Origin: Terriglobia bacterium
GTDB taxonomy: Bacteria; Acidobacteriota; Terriglobia; JAIQFV01
Direction: 5' to 3'
Assembly: GCA_020072965.1 (NCBI GenBank)
Contig: JAIQFY010000032.1
Coordinates: 1 to 58,852 of the forward strand
Length of the DNA: 58,852 nt
This document shows positions 34,399 to 43,895 of the stretch, piece by piece (the first letter of the stretch is position 1; each line of letters starts with the position of its first letter). Below the pieces are notes generated by a model. It worked only from the letters and a program-made list of their open reading frames with translations, was not told where the DNA came from and searched no databases. The position numbers and the translations under genes are program-made.

Positions 34399-35580
34399 GT
34401 GCCTCTGACACATTCCTTGATCCACAAATTTGATGCTTTGATTCTTGGCGCCGGCGCCGCGGGGCTGATGTGCGCGGTGGAGGCCGGCAAACGGGGACGC
34501 CGCGTCGCCGTCCTTGAGCGCGCCGATCGCGCTGGCAAGAAGATTCTTATCTCGGGCGGCGGACGCTGCAATTTCACCAACCTCTATTGTCAACCGGAAC
34601 ACTTTGTTTCCGCGAACCCGCATTTCGCAAAATCGACACTCGCCCGGTATACCCCTGCCGACTTCATTACCCTGGTTGAAAAATATCACATCCCCTACCA
34701 TGAGAAGACGCTGGGACAGCTCTTCTGTGACCAATCAGCCCACGACATCACGGGCATGCTTGCCACTGAGTGCCGCCTTGCTGGGGTAAAAATCTTCCTG
34801 AACTGCAAAGTACGTGAAGTTCAGCATACGACTGAATTCATGGTGCGGACAGAAGGAGCCGAGTACCGTGCGCCGGTCCTGGTGGTTGCAACGGGGGGAC
34901 TGTCAATCCCGAGACTGGGAGCCACTGCCCTGGGCTATGACCTGGCACGACAGTTCGGACTGAAGATCCAGCAGACAAGACCGGCGCTTGTCCCGTTCTT
35001 GCTGGGGCCCGGAGACCGCACACGATATTGCGACCTAACCGGCGTTTCAGCCGATGTCATCGTCGCCACCGATCACCACCGGTTCCGCGAAAAGATGCTG
35101 ATCACTCACCGCGGTTTGAGCGGACCCGCCATCCTGCAAATCTCCTTGTACTGGAACAAAGGGAAATCCATCCGCATTGACCTGGCGCCTGATCGCGATG
35201 TCACGGCGGCGATTCGTACGGCAAAGGTGAGAAACATGACGGCGGCACTGTCCGCTTTCCAGGGGCTTCTCCCGAACCGGCTTGCGACTCGCTGGCTGGA
35301 GTTGCACACCCCTTCCGCCTGGACCAATCCGGCCCTGGCAAAACTGGAGCAACAGGTGCATGAATGGAATCTCGTCCCGGCCGGGACGGAGGGGTTTGAA
35401 AAAGCGGAGGTCACCGCGGGGGGGGTTGATACGGGGGAGTTATCGGATAAAACGATGGAGAGCCGGAAGGTGCGGGGGCTGTTCTTCATTGGCGAAGTGG
35501 TCGATGTCACGGGCCACCTGGGCGGCTTCAACTTCCAATGGGCCTGGGCGTCGGGCGCCGCAGCGGGACGGGCTTTATGA
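34399..35580 (+). CDS. BaiN/YhiN-type FAD-dependent oxidoreductase
   Basis: This protein of about 393 residues matches the HI0933/BaiN flavoprotein family. The dinucleotide motif FDALILGAGAAGLMCAVEAG is followed by the family's signature AGKKILISGGGRCNFTNLY. VVATGGLSIPRLGATALGYD lies mid-protein, and the FAD-binding tail reads RGLFFIGEVVDVTGHLGGFN. Family members reduce or oxidise varied substrates, including bile-acid intermediates in gut bacteria; the physiological substrate here is unknown. The start is uncertain: a GTG at 34399 fits the family, while an ATG at 34216 would add 61 residues unlike any relative. No clear ribosome-binding site is visible for either. The gene runs towards the sigma/kinase operon, with 107 bases between. 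Confidence 0.88.
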   Translation: MPLTHSLIHKFDALILGAGAAGLMCAVEAGKRGRRVAVLERADRAGKKILISGGGRCNFTNLYCQPEHFVSANPHFAKSTLARYTPADFITLVEKYHIPYHEKTLGQLFCDQSAHDITGMLATECRLAGVKIFLNCKVREVQHTTEFMVRTEGAEYRAPVLVVATGGLSIPRLGATALGYDLARQFGLKIQQTRPALVPFLLGPGDRTRYCDLTGVSADVIVATDHHRFREKMLITHRGLSGPAILQISLYWNKGKSIRIDLAPDRDVTAAIRTAKVRNMTAALSAFQGLLPNRLATRWLELHTPSAWTNPALAKLEQQVHEWNLVPAGTEGFEKAEVTAGGVDTGELSDKTMESRKVRGLFFIGEVVDVTGHLGGFNFQWAWASGAAAGRAL

Positions 35581-35687
35581 ATTGCAATGAGAATTGACTC
35601 AGGGATTGCGATTCGCCACGCTCTTCGGTAGACTCCTCCCACAAGACGACCTCTGAGCCTCCTGCTCGGAGCCGCGAAGGATCCCGG

Positions 35688-36308
35688 ATGTCCCAAAACC
35701 AGCTCGCTACTTCGACGTTCGATCTGTTGGCGCGCGTGCGCGCCGGCGACGAGTCCGCCTTCACTTTACTCTTTCACAAATACAGTTCGCGCCTCGCCGT
35801 CCTGATCCGGTATAAACTGAGCGAGGAGATGCGCGCGCGGGTTGAGGTGGACGATATTCTTCAAGAGACGTTCCTGGCAGCGAGCCGAAGCCTTTCCGAT
35901 TTCACCTATCGGAACCCGGGAAGTTTCATGAATTGGCTGGCACGCATTGCGGACCACGTCATCATCGACACCGCGCGATACCAGCAACGGCAGAAGCGGC
36001 AGCCGGACGCGGGGGTCACCTCTGACACAGACAGCCACATCCGGAATCTCGAGCCCAGGGATTCCGTTACACCAAGCCGGATCTTCGCGCGAAAGGAACG
36101 CATTCAGCAGGTCATCGCGCTGCTCGACAGTCTCCCCGAAGACTACCGTACGGTCATTCTCCTGGCCAAAGTCGAAGGGAAATCGACGCAGGAGATCGCG
36201 GACCGGTTGAACCGATCGCGAGAAGCCGTCGCCGTCCTTCTTCACCGGGCCACGCAGCGCCTCAAGGAGTTGAAAGAATCCGGGGACCGCCATGAACAAG
36301 GGAGCTAA
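35688..36308 (+). CDS. ECF sigma factor paired with a Ser/Thr kinase
   Basis: This 206-residue sigma-70 family protein has region 2 (DESAFTLLFHKYSSRLAVLI and VEVDDILQETFLAASRSLSD) and region 4 (LPEDYRTVILLAKVEGKSTQ and EIADRLNRSREAVAVLLHRA). It resembles the planctomycete/acidobacterial ECF groups that are encoded next to protein kinases instead of anti-sigma factors. Control by phosphorylation is a reasonable expectation but is not shown here. GAAGGA precedes the ATG. The last 17 bases overlap the start of the kinase gene, so the two proteins are made together. Confidence 0.92.
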   Translation: MSQNQLATSTFDLLARVRAGDESAFTLLFHKYSSRLAVLIRYKLSEEMRARVEVDDILQETFLAASRSLSDFTYRNPGSFMNWLARIADHVIIDTARYQQRQKRQPDAGVTSDTDSHIRNLEPRDSVTPSRIFARKERIQQVIALLDSLPEDYRTVILLAKVEGKSTQEIADRLNRSREAVAVLLHRATQRLKELKESGDRHEQGS

Positions 36309-38718
36309 CGACCCGACCAAGACCAGTCCCGATCGATCAGCGCAGGAGCACGAGCGGAGGGTTGCCGCCGCACTGGCGGAATACATAGATCTGGCCGCCC
36401 GCTCGGAGGCCGCAAATATCGACGACTTCTGCCGGCACTATCCCGGGATCGAATCCGACCTGCGTGCCGCCCTCGACACGCTCGCCCTGTTTGATTCGAT
36501 CAACGCGGACGAAGAAGCGCCCAGGGGTGAGCAGGTCCCGGAGCGCCTCTCGGGGCATCGTATCCTGAATGAGCTCGGCGCGGGTGGAATGGCTCGCGTG
36601 TTTCTGGCCGACGACGAGACCCTCGGGCGGACCGTCGCCATCAAGCTGCTCAAAGAACGATTCGCGGGAAACGAGGAAATTCGGAAGCGGTTTATGCAGG
36701 AGGCGCGGGCGCTGGCGCGGCTCAGCCACCCGAACGTCGTCCATATCTACTATCTCGGACCGGCCGCTGAGCCTCCCCACTTTGTCATGGAATACGTCGA
36801 GGGGGTCACCCTCACCGAGGCCGCCAGTGCGCTCTCCCTCAAACAAAAAGTGGAGTTGATGCGCAAGGTCGCCGTGGCAGCGCACTTCCTCCACCAGCAT
36901 CAAATCGTCCACCGCGATTTGAAACCCGGAAATATCCTCGTCGGAGCGGATCTCGAGCCGAAGCTGCTCGACTTTGGTCTCGCCCGGCAGGTGGAGGGGC
37001 TGGAAAAGGCGCTCACCAGTCACGGAGAGATCATGGGGACGCCCCAGTACTTTTCGCCGGAACAGGCCCGCGGAACGACTCCCCTCGATGCACGCAGCGA
37101 CATTTTTTCACTGGGAACTATCCTTTATGAGTTGTTAACAGGAACTCTCCCCTTCCGCGCCAATGATCTTGGCGAACAGGTGCGCAGCATATGTGATGAT
37201 GAGCCGGTGCTGCCAAGAAGGTTGAACGGCAATATTCCCGGCGAGCTTCAGAACATCTGTATGCTGGCCCTCGAAAAGCGACCCGTCGATCGTTATGCCA
37301 CTGCCCGTGAAATGGCTGACGATCTGGAGCGGTTCCTGGTGGATGAGCCGGTGCTGGCAGCCCCGAGTTCCTATGCAAGGCGAATGGCAGGGAAGATTGA
37401 ACAGCACGTGCGCGAACTCGAAGGATGGAGGCAGGACCACATCCTGTCGGATTATGAGTTTGATTCCTTGAAGAAGGGCTACGACCGGCTTGTCGAGCGT
37501 GAGGATGCCTGGATCATGGAGGTGCGGCGGCTCTCGTTGCCGCAGGTGGCGCTCTACCTGGGCGCCTGGACGCTGGTGGTGGGAGCGGGTCTGCTGTTCC
37601 TGTTTCGCTACTTGAACCTCACGGGCACGGCGGCCGTCCTGGTGGTCGCCGGGGCCACTGTGCCCACAGGGTATTACGGCATCCGGTGCTGGAAGGCCGG
37701 ACGCGTCCGTATCTCGGTGGCGTACCTTCTCGCTTTCTGCCTGCTGGTCCCCATCATGCTCTTGGTCGCTATGACGGAGTACAATTTGTGCTCCTGGTAT
37801 TCCCGTGGAAGGGAGGATCTCGAACCCTTCCTTCAATTCGGAAGTTTCAAGGGAACCACCAACGCCCAGATGTGGTGGGCCCTATTTTTGTCATTGCCGG
37901 CATACCTCGGTCTTCGCCGATTTACCCGGTCTTCTGTTTTCTCGTTGGTCATCTCTCTAGACGCAGCGCTGTTGTACCTCGTCACACTGCTTCGCATAGG
38001 ATTGCTGGACTGGTTGAGAAACGACCCGGGCCGGATGTACCTCCGGTTAATACCGGCTGCTCTCATTTTTTTCATTGTCGCTCATGTGCTTGAGCGGCTT
38101 CGGTCTCCTGGAGACTCCCGGTATTTCTACCCCCTGGCTGTGCTTTTTACTTATGTCTCGCTCAGTGGAATGGCTGGTTTCCACAAGCCCTATTCCCAGT
38201 GGTTGGGGCGCACCGCGCCCTGGACGCGCGGGCAGGTGGAATATCTCTTCATCATCAATGCCGCCATTTACTTCTACCTTACAATTATCTGCGATCGCTT
38301 TCGCACCCCGCAAATGCGCACCGTGGGAAAGGCTTTCCGCTTCGTCATTCCCGGACACATGCTTTTCCCATTACTTCTGCTGGGTCTTGAGGCGACCCGG
38401 CTTTGGGGGCAATCCCCTGGGAGTCCAGCTCTGCATCGAGAAGCCCGTATCTTCGAAGTTCTCCTGCCGGCGATTGCGGGCCTGTTCGTATTTTTAAGCG
38501 TTCCCAAACAGATGAAGAACTATCTCGGATCCGGGATGTTCTTCATGGCGATTGGAATCGTCCGGTTGCAGCAAAATTGGCTCAAGGACAAGGTGGCCTG
38601 GCCGATCTTTCTGCTTGTCGTCGGGGTCCTTCTGATGCTCCTGGCGGCCCGATACGCAGCCGTGCGGGCCACGCTCCGTCGTTTATGGCGCCGAGCCCGC
38701 CGAAGCACCCGCCCCTAA
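36292..38718 (+). CDS. Ser/Thr protein kinase with polytopic membrane domain
   Basis: This 808-residue protein starts with an N-terminal region resembling those of planctomycete kinases (IDDFCRHYPGIESDLRAALD). A complete Hanks-type kinase domain follows: glycine-rich loop LGAGGMARVFLA (about 95-106), Lys118 in VAIKLLK, Glu137 region QEARAL, HRDLKPGN (207-214), DFGLAR (227-232) and GTPQYFSPEQ. After a coiled linker (about 365-410) come ten or more hydrophobic helices, from VALYLGAWTLVVGAGLLFLF to the end, resembling DUF2157-type membrane domains. The kinase faces the cytosol, and the membrane half probably senses envelope state. It overlaps the sigma gene by 17 bases, which suggests that it phosphorylates that sigma factor. 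Confidence 0.9.
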   Translation: MNKGANDPTKTSPDRSAQEHERRVAAALAEYIDLAARSEAANIDDFCRHYPGIESDLRAALDTLALFDSINADEEAPRGEQVPERLSGHRILNELGAGGMARVFLADDETLGRTVAIKLLKERFAGNEEIRKRFMQEARALARLSHPNVVHIYYLGPAAEPPHFVMEYVEGVTLTEAASALSLKQKVELMRKVAVAAHFLHQHQIVHRDLKPGNILVGADLEPKLLDFGLARQVEGLEKALTSHGEIMGTPQYFSPEQARGTTPLDARSDIFSLGTILYELLTGTLPFRANDLGEQVRSICDDEPVLPRRLNGNIPGELQNICMLALEKRPVDRYATAREMADDLERFLVDEPVLAAPSSYARRMAGKIEQHVRELEGWRQDHILSDYEFDSLKKGYDRLVEREDAWIMEVRRLSLPQVALYLGAWTLVVGAGLLFLFRYLNLTGTAAVLVVAGATVPTGYYGIRCWKAGRVRISVAYLLAFCLLVPIMLLVAMTEYNLCSWYSRGREDLEPFLQFGSFKGTTNAQMWWALFLSLPAYLGLRRFTRSSVFSLVISLDAALLYLVTLLRIGLLDWLRNDPGRMYLRLIPAALIFFIVAHVLERLRSPGDSRYFYPLAVLFTYVSLSGMAGFHKPYSQWLGRTAPWTRGQVEYLFIINAAIYFYLTIICDRFRTPQMRTVGKAFRFVIPGHMLFPLLLLGLEATRLWGQSPGSPALHREARIFEVLLPAIAGLFVFLSVPKQMKNYLGSGMFFMAIGIVRLQQNWLKDKVAWPIFLLVVGVLLMLLAARYAAVRATLRRLWRRARRSTRP

Positions 38719-39243
38719 TCCGGATGAGCCAGAACCCAACAGGCGAGGGGGCATGCTGCCATCCTTGAACACAATGTAGGCGCAGAAGTTGCGCAATTCA
38801 ACAGCACCCCGATTCATCGGGGTGACCACGAGTTGGGGAGACCAAGAAGGAACCGTTTCAACGGTTTATTGAGAGCGGCCCGGCGCGATAGAAAAGCGGG
38901 CCGTCCTGTATGCCCCTCGAGCCACCCAGTGAAAACCGATGAATCGGTTCAAAGCCGGAAGAGGCAGAGTGGCGCACACCCCGATAAATCGGGGTGCTTT
39001 GAAGATATGGCTGAAGCAGAAGGCGTCAGGACGACGTTACGAAAAGCCTCCCCCTCAGTGCCCTTGATCTGGACGAGCCAGCAACAGAGGGGGCGAATTC
39101 AGGGTGGTGGGAGGCGGTCCGAACCGGAAGGGGACCGTCCCTTGGGGATTCAAATCCTATTCCGCGGTGTAATCCTCGACCCCGGTTGTCGCTTTAACCA
39201 GTAGGAGCCATTGAAACGAGGCTCCTGCCGAAGGAGGGGTCTT
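38719..39243. repeat. Intergenic stretch with GAT[TA]CATCGG-type palindromes
   Basis: Small palindromes recur: CCCCGATTCATCGGGG at about 38808, AACCGATGAATCGGTT at about 38935 and CCCCGATAAATCGGGG at about 38978. They share a GAT-N-ATC core. No gene was recognised, and the open frames in this stretch lack family features. Confidence 0.5.
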
Positions 39244-39834
39244 ATGAAATGGGCCAAGATCCTCTTAATCCTGCTCTTAGGTCTGTCGCTGTGTGGGTGT
39301 GTTCCCCAGTTGTCTCTTTATCCTCTCTGGGACAAAGAGCACCTCGCCAGTGAGCCGGCGCTGGTCGGAACATGGATCAACGAAGACGGGACGGAGTCCA
39401 TTCAATTCAAGGAAGAAGATCAGCGAAAATACGTTGTCGTTTACTCCGCGAAGGACGGGGAGAAATCGTCTCAGAGCAGCTACACCATGCATGCGGTGCG
39501 GCTCGACGGTGCCCTCTTCTTCGATTTTGAATCTGACCAGACCGCCTTAGAAGAACGTCTAAAGCCGGAACTCTATCTTCCCCTAGTCAGTGCGCATTTC
39601 TTTGCACGGGCAACCGTAAGGGGGGACGAATTGCGGTTAGCCGTGCTCGATGACGAGGCCTTTTTGAAAAAGGTCAAGAACGATAAGTTCGACATCCGAT
39701 ACGAACGGCCGAACCCTGGCAATGATGACCATGTTTTATCGGCCAGGACAGAGGAGATTCAGAAATTCCTTTCCAAGCACTCTGCGGACCAGGATCTGTG
39801 GGAGGATAAGACGTTTCACCGCGTGGCCAATTAA
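39244..39834 (+). CDS. Lipoprotein of unknown function
   Basis: This 196-residue protein has a lipoprotein signal (WAKILLILLLGLSLCGC, with the lipobox Leu-Cys-Gly-Cys near residue 19). The mature part begins VPQLSLYPLWDKEHLASEPA and continues with ALVGTWINEDGTESIQFKEE, a layout seen in small lipocalin-like or extracytoplasmic stress lipoproteins. No catalytic residues were recognised. GGAGGGG precedes the ATG at 39244 at good spacing. The frame is open to 39211, but the signal peptide fixes the start. It stands alone between repeat stretches. Confidence 0.8.
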   Translation: MKWAKILLILLLGLSLCGCVPQLSLYPLWDKEHLASEPALVGTWINEDGTESIQFKEEDQRKYVVVYSAKDGEKSSQSSYTMHAVRLDGALFFDFESDQTALEERLKPELYLPLVSAHFFARATVRGDELRLAVLDDEAFLKKVKNDKFDIRYERPNPGNDDHVLSARTEEIQKFLSKHSADQDLWEDKTFHRVAN

Positions 39835-39849
39835 CCGGTCACTTGGCGC

Positions 39850-40015
39850 ATACCTCGCTCGATTGGGCGGGGTGCCACATACCCCGATGCATCGCGGTGG
39901 GCGATGGAATGCCGAGGACCTGCATCGATTGGGGTGCCGCATACATCGCGCTCTTTGCGATGTGTGCGATGGCAGGGTGGCGCATGCGGTGATTGCTGGA
40001 CCGCGTACGACTGTT
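39850..40015 (+). repeat. Palindromic repeats related to the GCAGAC/GCATAC hairpins
   Basis: Motifs such as GGGTGCCACATACCCCGATGC, without exact pairing, and GTGCCGCATACATCGCG with GCGATGTGTGCGATGG recall the GGGTGCCGCAGACATGC unit at 27560-27600. This suggests a diverged member of that family. It is non-coding. Confidence 0.45.
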
Positions 40016-40115
40016 TGACATTGCGATTTCACCTCAGCAAGAGACTACCGACTCTTCTCCACAAGACCCAATTATTCCCGCGTTGCGCCGTCCCTTCTTT
40101 TATCTGATCTCGAAG

Positions 40116-41789
40116 CTAGGGGGAGGGGGGCTTAAACGGCCAACTCTTTGTCTTCACGATGACAGTGGATTCGACAGAAGGCAGTCCCAGCCACGCGCTT
40201 GCCAGGGCGATGCGCTCCGTGGCCTTGATATCGGCGTCCGGGATTGCATCCACCATGGCCACGGCGACATTGGGCGAGAGCTGGGCGGCGAGACGGATCA
40301 ACCCGCGCCACATGTGGCTGGAGAGCCAGTAGGCTTTGAGGGCTTGATTGGGATCAGGACCGTTCATCTCGATCTCGTAGACCTTCCTTGCGACTGCGGC
40401 TCCCTTCTTGACGGTCTCGAGCGCAGCCTCATGGTCTCCCAACCTCAGGTACAAGGTCGCTGCCGTCTGCTGTAAATAGGCCTCCTCGTTGGGTCGCAGA
40501 TTCGGCCTCTCGAGCAGTTTCCCGATCGCTGTTCTCGTGGCGTCAGGGTTGACCGTTAGGGTAGAGCTCGCAATCCATTCCAGCGCGCTCGTGCGGGCTC
40601 TCTGGTCGGACATTTGGACTGCCTTCGCGATGGCCTCCTCAGGGTGCATGTAGATCTCGGAAAACTTGAACTCCTCAATCCGCCCTCCCTGATTGCGGGT
40701 AATGACAAAGCTGTCGCTCCGAGAATCGCCAGTGACCATCAAGCCACCCGGGGAAACCCAAGGGGTGTGCATCCCTTTTGATTCGGAGGCCGGGCTCTCC
40801 TGTTCGAAGAACGAAGTCATGCCATCCGGATAGCGCTCCAACATAGCTCCAAGATTCTTTCGTTCCTCCAGCGCGGCATTGAATGCCGATACATCGATCT
40901 GCCGAAGGATGGGCAAAACCTGGAACAGCTGATATTCATGCTGTGAAGTAAAGTTGACCTCCCTCCCGTCGATGTACATGGTGGCGCCATTGTCCTGGCT
41001 CGATAACTTGACCTCGGGCGGGTGCAAAATCAAATCCAGTGAGGCCCGCACCATGGAAAGAGGCAAATCGTGCCAGTGACGTGCCATCAGGTCTGAAAAA
41101 TCTGTCCCAGAATAGGCTGTGGATTCCGGAGGGTGATCCCGAAAACTGAGCAAAGCAGTGGCAAAGAGATGCTGCCTTTCCATCGCCATTTGCTTTGGAA
41201 GGGTGCTTAGGAGCCGGTCGGCAGCGCCGTAGGGAAACTCTCCACCCTCGGCCGCACGCTTCACCAACTCGATGGCGCGATCATATTGCTTCTTTTCCAC
41301 GTCCCTTTCGAGAAGCATCCGAACGACGTTCGCGCGATACCGCGGTTCCATCTGCGTCAACAATTCCTCGGCGCGATCCGGCGCGAGATTGCAAAGCGCC
41401 TGCACGATCTCGTCTTCAAGTTCGCCTTTGCTGCTGCGCGGGTCCCATGTGGCTTGTTGTGGCTCAGCGTTTTCCGCGGGCTCAACCATGATCGCCGCGG
41501 CAGAGAAAGCCTCATTCAATAGAGTCACTGCCTTCTTCTTATCCGAGCTTTGATAAACACGCCCCAGCTGCAAAAGGTTGAATGCCCGCATGCCCCCCTG
41601 GAGCGCCTTGGACTCGACCTCAGCAGTCTCCAACAGGATCTTGGCACGCTTTCGCAGTTCCGCCGTGGGCGGCGGAGGTGTGGGTTCGCTCATCGCCTCA
41701 AGATGAAACAAGGCTTTCGGGAGTTGGCTCTCTTGTTGTTCTGTAGGAAATGTTGTCAGGAGGAGGAAAGCAATGAACACAAGAGGCAT
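40116..41789 (-). CDS. Secreted helical-repeat protein of unknown function
   Basis: This 557-residue protein starts with a hydrophobic signal (MPLVFIAFLLLTTFP). Most of it is alpha-helical with TPR-like periodicity: LFNLLQLGRVYQSSDKKKAV-type, ALCNLAPDRAEELLTQMEPR, DRAIELVKRAAEGGEFPYGA, EAYLQQTAATLYLRLGDHEA. It is not a perfect TPR array, and no enzymatic motif was found. Proteins of this layout are common in Acidobacteriota and may assemble envelope complexes; that role is inferred. GGGAGG lies six bases before the ATG. The M61 peptidase gene lies upstream on the same strand, 224 bases away. Confidence 0.78.
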   Translation of the reverse strand: MPLVFIAFLLLTTFPTEQQESQLPKALFHLEAMSEPTPPPPTAELRKRAKILLETAEVESKALQGGMRAFNLLQLGRVYQSSDKKKAVTLLNEAFSAAAIMVEPAENAEPQQATWDPRSSKGELEDEIVQALCNLAPDRAEELLTQMEPRYRANVVRMLLERDVEKKQYDRAIELVKRAAEGGEFPYGAADRLLSTLPKQMAMERQHLFATALLSFRDHPPESTAYSGTDFSDLMARHWHDLPLSMVRASLDLILHPPEVKLSSQDNGATMYIDGREVNFTSQHEYQLFQVLPILRQIDVSAFNAALEERKNLGAMLERYPDGMTSFFEQESPASESKGMHTPWVSPGGLMVTGDSRSDSFVITRNQGGRIEEFKFSEIYMHPEEAIAKAVQMSDQRARTSALEWIASSTLTVNPDATRTAIGKLLERPNLRPNEEAYLQQTAATLYLRLGDHEAALETVKKGAAVARKVYEIEMNGPDPNQALKAYWLSSHMWRGLIRLAAQLSPNVAVAMVDAIPDADIKATERIALASAWLGLPSVESTVIVKTKSWPFKPPSP

Positions 41790-42013
41790 ACGATACCTCC
41801 CTGTCCGTACGTTCCTATTATATCCGAATTCGAATACTTCATTGCGGGGATTGTTCGATCATCTGATTTTTGGGTGCGGGTTTATGATTTGACGGAAATC
41901 AACTCATCTTACTGCCAACTTCACTCAAAAGCCCTCGCCGAGAAGAACGCTCGGCGTGGCTACCCAATCTAAACCTAGATCGCACCACGAGTTCGGCTTG
42001 TCCCCAGCCCTTC

Positions 42014-43468
42014 TTATCGAAACCAGCGGTCGCAGGCCGTTGGGGCCATATCCGATGTAATCCGGAACTGCGGGGCCTCGCCTGTCCTGGGCGACGACGT
42101 GGCACAAGAACCGAAACTGTCCTTACGGATCTCAACAGTATCTCCGTGGTCAATCCAACTGACCATCTGTTGGTCCGCGTTGACCACTCCCCACCGTTTG
42201 GCCTCAGCAACCAACACGGCTTGCGTGATTACCTCCTGCTTCTCTTCGGTTCGCTGTTTCAATGCCCGCATGAGGTCATTTAAAGAGGATTTTCCGTGGG
42301 ATGCCTCCCGGATCGCCGCGTTCCAGTTCAATGCTACGAGCATTCCCCGGAAATAAGCCAGTTTCTGGGCTTCCGGATTGGAGTAGTACAGCCGCGCTGC
42401 GGCTTCGTTGGGCATGTTCCGGGTTGCCCAGGTCCAGTACCTCGCGATGATTCCGTTCATCCGGTCCACGTATTCCGGGAATGTTTCGAATCTCTCCAGC
42501 ATCAGCAGCAGGTAAGCGTAGTAATCCGTGAAACCTTCGCTGAACCAGTACAGGGTTGGCGGGACACCCGCCGAGTGGCTGAGCTTAGTGGGATTCCAGG
42601 TATGAAATAGTTCGTGCGAGAGCAAATAACGAAATGAGTAATCGAGCCCCACACCTTTTGGCATAAAGGCCGCGAAGCCATTCCAGCGCCCGACGCCCGC
42701 AAAGGAAGCGGGTGGAATGTCGACCGGGAGGAGCGTGACAAAGTAGAACGGGAAAGAGTCGTCGTTCCAAAACGCACGCTCAGCGGTGACGATGCGACGC
42801 ACGAAAATGGCAAACTCATCGTCGGTAAAACCCCACTCGCCGCGCAGGGCGACGGCGGCGGGCTTCCCGTGGATTTCAAACCTCCGGAACCGGAAGTCCC
42901 CTCCAACGTACACCCCTTGCTGGAGCTCGAAAAGCGACGTGGAGAGATTCTGCGTCGATTCACCCAGCCCGAAACTGTTCCCCGCTGTCCACCCCTCGGG
43001 AAGCTGCCAATTCAACTCGACGGAAAGGCGTTGAAGTTCAGGCCATCCGGGCCTCGCCAGGAACGTCTTCCCCAGCAGATGGATGTAATCGCCTCGCAGC
43101 ACGGGCCAGTAATATACATTCTGCTCTAATCTTCCCGAAACGCCGTGCACGGCATACCTGAGATGGCATGCGCCGCTGCCCTTCATTTGAATGGTCCGCA
43201 GTGAAGGAAGATCACCCGGCTTCAGCTCGATCGGGCCCTCCACCACTTCCAAATCGGAAATCGATCGCCACATTTCCTTTTGGCCGCCATACTGATCCGG
43301 CAAGAAGATCTGCTTGGGACCCGACGAGTCTACTCGAAAACGGAAATCGACAATCAGGGGCGATTCGGGTTTGCCGGTGTAATGGAAGGTGTAGGTAAGG
43401 TCCGTAGCGAAGAGCGGCGACACAAGGATCAAAAAGGCAACCAAAGCCCTAATGAATGGCTGGAACAT
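42014..43468 (-). CDS. Secreted M61-family metallopeptidase
   Basis: This 484-residue protein has a signal peptide (MFQPFIRALVAFLILVSPLF). The N-terminal beta domain is followed by the M61 catalytic site: HELFHTWNP (His285, Glu286, His289) and the third ligand Glu311 in FSEGFTDYYAYLLL. FAGVGRWNGFAAFMPKGVG upstream also fits the glycyl-aminopeptidase family. A PDZ domain, usual at the C-terminus of M61 enzymes, is not evident; the protein ends shortly after the helical domain. It should cleave N-terminal residues, often glycine or alanine, from peptides in the periplasm. The frame is open to 43588, but the signal peptide at 43468 fixes the start. Confidence 0.87.
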   Translation of the reverse strand: MFQPFIRALVAFLILVSPLFATDLTYTFHYTGKPESPLIVDFRFRVDSSGPKQIFLPDQYGGQKEMWRSISDLEVVEGPIELKPGDLPSLRTIQMKGSGACHLRYAVHGVSGRLEQNVYYWPVLRGDYIHLLGKTFLARPGWPELQRLSVELNWQLPEGWTAGNSFGLGESTQNLSTSLFELQQGVYVGGDFRFRRFEIHGKPAAVALRGEWGFTDDEFAIFVRRIVTAERAFWNDDSFPFYFVTLLPVDIPPASFAGVGRWNGFAAFMPKGVGLDYSFRYLLSHELFHTWNPTKLSHSAGVPPTLYWFSEGFTDYYAYLLLMLERFETFPEYVDRMNGIIARYWTWATRNMPNEAAARLYYSNPEAQKLAYFRGMLVALNWNAAIREASHGKSSLNDLMRALKQRTEEKQEVITQAVLVAEAKRWGVVNADQQMVSWIDHGDTVEIRKDSFGSCATSSPRTGEAPQFRITSDMAPTACDRWFR

Positions 43469-43504
43469 AGTCACTTTCTGCGGCGAGTGGGCTATGCTTA
43501 TCGT

Positions 43505-43690
43505 GCGCCAACGGCGCTGCGTCTCAAAGCCCAACGTTAGCCGCCTTGCGGCTTGCGTTGGGAACCCGCGCCAACCATGTTTTCGCAACCCCGATGGGGT
43601 TGTGACCGAGGGGCGACGTTCACCCAGCGTAGGCCTTAAAAACAGGCCAACGAGGGCTCCATTCCCCAGCGCCGTTGGCGCAGGCCAAGG
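43505..43690 (+). repeat. Palindromic repeat with CCCAACGTT core, copy 2
   Basis: This shares TGCGCCAACGGCGCTGCG and AGCCCAACGTTAGCC with 7282-7395, followed by CTTGCGTTGGGAA and GCAACCCCGATGGGGTTG. Motif order is conserved. It lies upstream of the M61 peptidase gene, in a stretch without genes (43469-43895). Confidence 0.6.
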
Positions 43691-43895
43691 CCCTCCCCCA
43701 GTGAGGATGTTCTATCAACTTGAGCATTCAGGTTTCATTCTGTGCAGTTACTTGCCAATAAAATTCGGGTTTTCACTGGCACAAAATCTTTCAGGGGGTG
43801 CCTTCGACCCTTTATTTATGCTGGGCTCCGGCCTCTTTGAAAAACATCCAACCTCTGCATATTAGCCCACTTTGAAACCGGATCGAACATTTCAA

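Noticed and set aside
39120-39180. tRNA-like ATTCAAATCCT motif
   Set aside because: No matching acceptor, D or anticodon stems can be built around it.
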